A DNA stretch of 64,000 bases, taken from assembly GCA_964469905.1 (NCBI GenBank), contig CAYXZW010000004.1, forward strand, positions 1 through 64,000, read 5' to 3'. A program made the position numbers and the translations under genes. Source of the DNA: MVRV01 sp964469905. Lineage in GTDB: Bacteria; Desulfobacterota; Syntrophia; Syntrophales; Smithellaceae. Positions 61,459 to 64,000 of the stretch are shown here, one piece after another. The notes beneath the pieces were generated by a model. It did not search any database and was not told where the DNA came from. It was given only the letters and a program-made list of their open reading frames with translations. The stretch's first letter is position 1. Each line of letters starts with the position of its first letter.

Positions 61459-61635
61459 TCATGTTTTTGATTCAATCATGGTTGCGTGAACTCTTTTCAT
61501 TTCTTCCAGCAGTTCCTGTTTGCTGATGATGCCTTTTTTGTCCAGAAGATTGATCAGTGCTTCCGATTGAATGACTTCGGACATCAGCAATTCTTTGAAG
61601 TTGACGAGTTCTTTTGGATCAAGTTTTTCCGCCAT
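61459..61635 (-). CDS. 58-aa small conserved-looking protein
   Basis: ATG 61635 has AGGA 9 nt upstream and opens a 58-codon frame to TGA 61459. The product (MAEKLDPKELVNFKELLMSE and on, with INLLDKKGIISKQELLEEMK) is acidic and helical and looks like a genuine small protein with a helix-turn-helix-like hairpin or dimerisation surface. Short proteins of this style (KLDPKELVSFEELLMS...) are familiar in deltaproteobacteria, role unknown. It lies 23 bp after the secreted nuclease gene and 10 bp before YhhN, within one minus-strand unit. Confidence 0.7.
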   Translation of the reverse strand: MAEKLDPKELVNFKELLMSEVIQSEALINLLDKKGIISKQELLEEMKRVHATMIESKT

Positions 61636-61658
61636 TAAATGTTTTCCTTTCTATATGT

Positions 61659-62432
61659 TTACCACAGTCCTTGTGCCTTATTCGTCTCGATGATATCCTG
61701 ATCTTGTTTGTTAATATTGGACAAGAAATCTAGTCCTGTCTTTGATTCTACTTCCCGGATCGTCACAATATAGTTAGGCATGTTCTTCGTTTCTAATTTC
61801 TCATTGGGCATGATGAAGGCAATGGCTTCTGCTTTATTTGGATCATATACTATCTTATAGAGATGTGTCGGTACTGCCACTTTGTTATTTCCAATTGTTT
61901 CTTTAACTCCGTCTTCATAAATTGGTCCGGTAAAAACATATAACTCATTTCGATCAATTGCCCATCCCCGGATATACTCTTCCAGGTTCTTCCATATCCC
62001 TTGATTCATACCTTTGCCGACTTGGGGCACCATATTGGAAAGATAAAAACATTCCACCATCGCCTGTTGATCCCAGCGCATATCAGCAGATGGTGCCATG
62101 TGTCCTCTGTCATAACCACTTTTTTTATAATCTGAGAGTTCTGCTCGTTTTCCTTCTTCCAAATCGGGATCAGGTTGAAACTTATTATATCGTGGAATAT
62201 TGCCTTTTGCTTTTTCCGCTGTCAGATGTTCAATAACCCATATGGGCGTTTTATATTCAGAGCTATGGGCTAAAAGAAAACCTTTTCTACAGAGTAGTTC
62301 TCCATTCTTGCCTGGTATGCCAAGCTTGGCATATTCCTCACAATCGTCAATTGGGCCGGCAAGAGCTATGTTTAAACTTAAAATGAAGGCAATGATTGCA
62401 AATAAAGCTGTCTTTCTATTCAATACAGTCAT
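61659..62432 (-). CDS. Secreted DNA/RNA non-specific endonuclease (NUC1 family)
   Basis: This 257-residue protein has a signal peptide (ALFAIIAFILSLNIALAG). The catalytic motif is GYDRGHMAPSADMRW, the DRGH signature with the general-base histidine, followed by a metal-ligand asparagine in GMNQGIWKNLEEYI. These are the hallmarks of Serratia-nuclease/NUC1 enzymes, which degrade DNA and RNA outside the cytoplasm. GGAAGG lies about 8 nt before ATG. Its start overlaps the end of the upstream gene by 17 bp. It could scavenge nucleotides or destroy foreign DNA in the periplasm. Confidence 0.9.
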   Translation of the reverse strand: MTVLNRKTALFAIIAFILSLNIALAGPIDDCEEYAKLGIPGKNGELLCRKGFLLAHSSEYKTPIWVIEHLTAEKAKGNIPRYNKFQPDPDLEEGKRAELSDYKKSGYDRGHMAPSADMRWDQQAMVECFYLSNMVPQVGKGMNQGIWKNLEEYIRGWAIDRNELYVFTGPIYEDGVKETIGNNKVAVPTHLYKIVYDPNKAEAIAFIMPNEKLETKNMPNYIVTIREVESKTGLDFLSNINKQDQDIIETNKAQGLW

Positions 62433-62697
62433 TCTTATATCCTTCCAACAATTCCCGGATAATCGGTTTTATATAGATCTCACTGACATCAAATTGCCGT
62501 AGTGCTTTAATCATAACATGAATCTTATCTTTGACTGTAGCCTTGGAATTAAGAATCAGAATGTATTTCCCTTCAAAACGGCAGATACCTCCGGTGCTCG
62601 ATGATTCCTCTAAATTCATATTTTCATCACGAACTAATATTTCAAGTTTTTCTGCCAGTTCTTCAAGTTGATTTAAAAGGACTTCGTCATTCATCAT
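62416..62697 (-). CDS. Hypothetical protein
   Basis: This 93-residue acidic protein is predicted to have an N-terminal helix (DEVLLNQLEELAEKLEI) and a GGICRFEGKYILILNSKATVKDK beta-type segment followed by helices ending IKPIIRELLEGYKN. It resembles short proteins found beside nuclease or HU-like genes in deltaproteobacteria, but I cannot name a family. Its 3' end overlaps the secreted nuclease start by 17 bp, implying co-translation. Confidence 0.65.
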   Translation of the reverse strand: MMNDEVLLNQLEELAEKLEILVRDENMNLEESSSTGGICRFEGKYILILNSKATVKDKIHVMIKALRQFDVSEIYIKPIIRELLEGYKNDCIE

Positions 62698-62775
62698 CCG
62701 GTTTAAAAACCCTGTTAGTTAGATTGATGATCATTATGTGTAAAATCTAATGCTTATTATGAAGCACATTACCGG

Positions 62776-63111
62776 TTATGATCTTTTAACTTTGATATTT
62801 TCCATCTCGAAGGTTCTGTATTCACCGGTATCTTGATCATAGGCTTCAATATTTGTTTCGTCTAAGGTCTTTACAATGGACATGATTTCAATAGTATGAT
62901 GATTGCTGTCCTCATTATCATAAATTTGAATAATGACTCCAGAAGCGAGCGAAGATATATCTGAATCATCAATCTCGATGTAATTGCCGGTATCGTAATC
63001 AAAGCCGTCCCATGAGAATCCAGATAAAGGGAATATGAGACTTAAGATCATTATAAGGCAGATCATGCTAAGACTTATCTGCGTCCAACTATTAAATCTG
63101 CTTTTGTTCAT
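62776..63111 (-). CDS. Exported small protein, DUF5334-like
   Basis: This 111-residue protein has a signal peptide (ISLSMICLIMILSLIFPLSG). The mature part opens with SWDGFDYDTGNYIEIDDSDI and ends with a second YDQDTGEYRTFEMENIKV repeat, the DYDTGxYIEI pattern seen in DUF5334-type periplasmic proteins. Two such beta units suggest a small beta sandwich. Role unknown. It lies between the HU-like gene and the nuclease cluster on the same strand. Confidence 0.65.
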   Translation of the reverse strand: MNKSRFNSWTQISLSMICLIMILSLIFPLSGFSWDGFDYDTGNYIEIDDSDISSLASGVIIQIYDNEDSNHHTIEIMSIVKTLDETNIEAYDQDTGEYRTFEMENIKVKRS

Positions 63112-63139
63112 ATAGCCTTCGAGTTTATTTGATCATTTG

Positions 63140-63424
63140 TTATTTGGCGTTTAAGGCATCCTTCAATACCAATGACGGTTTAAATGTAACAACCTTTCTT
63201 GCTTCAATCATCATGGGATCACCAGTCTGCGGGTTCCGGCCATTGCGTTCTCTCTTGGACCTGACAGTCCATTTGCCGAATCCAGAGATATTTACTGGAT
63301 TGCCTTTTTCTAGTTCATCTTTGATTAGATCGAAGACCGACTCGACAGCTGATACAAATATCTTTTTTGATAAAATTGTTTGTTCGGAGTGAAAGTCCAT
63401 AAGATCTTTTTTAGTCAGTGCCAT
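63140..63424 (-). CDS. HU/IHF-family DNA-binding protein
   Basis: This 94-residue protein matches the HU/IHF family: MALTKKDLM start, VFDLIKDELEKGNPVNISGFGKWTVRSKRERNGRNPQTGDPMMI, and VVTFKPS. The arm carries RNGRNPQTG with the proline that kinks DNA. It binds and bends DNA as a dimer. AAGGAG lies just before the ATG. HU-like proteins often accompany integrated elements as well as chromosomes; this copy may be either. Confidence 0.93.
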   Translation of the reverse strand: MALTKKDLMDFHSEQTILSKKIFVSAVESVFDLIKDELEKGNPVNISGFGKWTVRSKRERNGRNPQTGDPMMIEARKVVTFKPSLVLKDALNAK

Positions 63425-63487
63425 AATGATGCTCCTTGGTAATCTATAAATAATCTAATCTTGAGGGTAAAATGATTGCAATATATG

Positions 63488-63520
63488 GAAAAGAGAAAAC
63501 CCCAGAAAACTTATCTGGGG
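63488..63520 (-). terminator. Terminator of the helix-hairpin-helix gene
   Basis: CCCCAGA (63500-63506) pairs with TCTGGGG (63514-63520); on the minus strand it is followed by TTTTCTCTTTT. It ends the unit that begins at 63905. Confidence 0.82.
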
Positions 63521-63542
63521 CCTTCTTTCGAGAATATTAAAA

Positions 63543-63905
63543 CTATTTCTTTTTCGGTGCTTGCTTAGCTATAATCATGTCACTGATCTTGTCGTAAGTT
63601 GCACCAGGGATGATCTTCTTGGATTTCAATTGATCCTTTTTTGCATAAGGACGTCCGTCAATGATCTTCTGGGAATAGGCATCACCGATACCGGGAAGTG
63701 ATGTCAATTCTGCTTTACTGGCTGTGTTGATGTCGATTAAAGCAGCTTTTACATCGGCCTTTTTATCGACAGCTTTTTCTGCAACCGCTTTTACTGCTGG
63801 TGGTGTCGGTTTTACCGGTGCTTTAGGATCTGCTGCAAATCCAACTGTGCTGATGAATAACAGCGAAACGACAATGGCAATAATTCTGAACATATTTTTC
63901 TTCAT
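63543..63905 (-). CDS. ComEA-like helix-hairpin-helix protein, exported
   Basis: This 120-residue protein has a signal peptide (IIAIVVSLLFISTVGFAA), an alanine/lysine/proline linker (25-55), and a helix-hairpin-helix domain: DINTASKAELTSLPGIGDAYSQKII, then ATYDKISDMI. This matches the DNA-binding domain of ComEA-type competence proteins, which bind incoming DNA in the periplasm. AAGG lies 9 nt before ATG. No other competence gene is in the window, so the role is inferred. Confidence 0.88.
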   Translation of the reverse strand: MKKNMFRIIAIVVSLLFISTVGFAADPKAPVKPTPPAVKAVAEKAVDKKADVKAALIDINTASKAELTSLPGIGDAYSQKIIDGRPYAKKDQLKSKKIIPGATYDKISDMIIAKQAPKKK

Positions 63906-64000
63906 AAAAAGTACCTTCCTTCTTTTGTTAGATTGAAAAGCATTATCATGAATATGATTGATGTTGTCAATGAGTAAATCGAGATAACATTTGGCAGGAT

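Noticed and set aside
1..64000. CRISPR array
   Set aside because: No regularly spaced identical repeats with unique spacers were found anywhere in the window.

Overview
The window looks like part of a draft or metagenome-derived chromosome of an anaerobic deltaproteobacterium (Desulfobacterota, perhaps Syntrophales-like). This is inferred from the dense acyl-CoA/carboxylase genes, the PAS-LuxR regulator and the two-subunit sodium:solute symporter; no rRNA or marker gene fixes the taxonomy. A run of 100 N at 17797-17896 is an assembly gap inside one repetitive gene.

1-17 kb, catabolic region. The genes encode a biotin-dependent carboxyltransferase (5' end outside the window), a methylglutaconyl-CoA-hydratase-like crotonase, an HMG-CoA-lyase-like enzyme lacking the family cysteine, a one-domain biotin carrier, a CoA-transferase, a second carboxyltransferase and an isovaleryl-CoA-dehydrogenase-type enzyme. 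Together they suggest leucine/isovalerate-type branched acyl-CoA metabolism. Between them lies a known kind of cluster: sensor fused to DnaQ-like exonuclease, cNMP/CBS/DUF294 protein, Yip1-like membrane protein, acetate-type symporter and its DUF4212 partner. A 70-bp element occurs as an outward-facing inverted pair in front of the symporter operon and the dehydrogenase, so the two units are probably co-regulated.

17-22 kb holds a PAS-repeat LuxR regulator, two small exported proteins and a MltB-type transglycosylase. At 22331-22351 a 21-bp tRNA 3' end (T-loop plus acceptor strand) stands alone. It reads as an attachment-site remnant marking the left edge of a genomic island that extends rightwards.

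22-32.5 kb, defence block 1, all on the minus strand and read from 32.5 to 22.7 kb: MazG-like pyrophosphohydrolase, PD-(D/E)XK-DUF2075 helicase, a 32-codon ORF coupled at both ends, McrB-N-like/HNH nuclease, BglII-family endonuclease, HNH nuclease, small methyltransferase, GIY-YIG nuclease and a metallophosphoesterase-STAND protein with a degenerate P-loop.

32.5-44 kb is a mosaic of small accessory genes: an orphan terminase small subunit, three copies of a palindrome with GTGTCCAA arms, hairpin-rich noncoding DNA, a tandemly duplicated set of exported LPP20/TPR-like proteins, a sirtuin, HAD proteins and a serine recombinase.

44-60.5 kb, defence block 2. A coupled MBL-fold/PD-(D/E)XK pair, a Cas4-like/DEDD (DUF2779) nuclease and a decayed second DUF2779 copy are followed by a compact minus-strand operon read from 60.4 to 49.7 kb: small membrane protein, TIR protein, SLOG-transmembrane (SLATT-like) protein, RCK/TrkA-RyR membrane protein, large TIR protein with C-terminal repeats, and a GmrSD-type DUF262-DUF1524 gene interrupted by one in-frame UGA. 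The TIR + SLOG-membrane + RyR-channel set is the best candidate for an undescribed nucleotide-signalling defence system: TIR enzymes would make a signal and the SLOG and RyR membrane proteins would sense it. 60.7-64 kb carries a YhhN-like membrane protein, a 58-aa protein, a secreted DNA/RNA nuclease, small conserved proteins, an HU-family protein and a ComEA-like helix-hairpin-helix protein.
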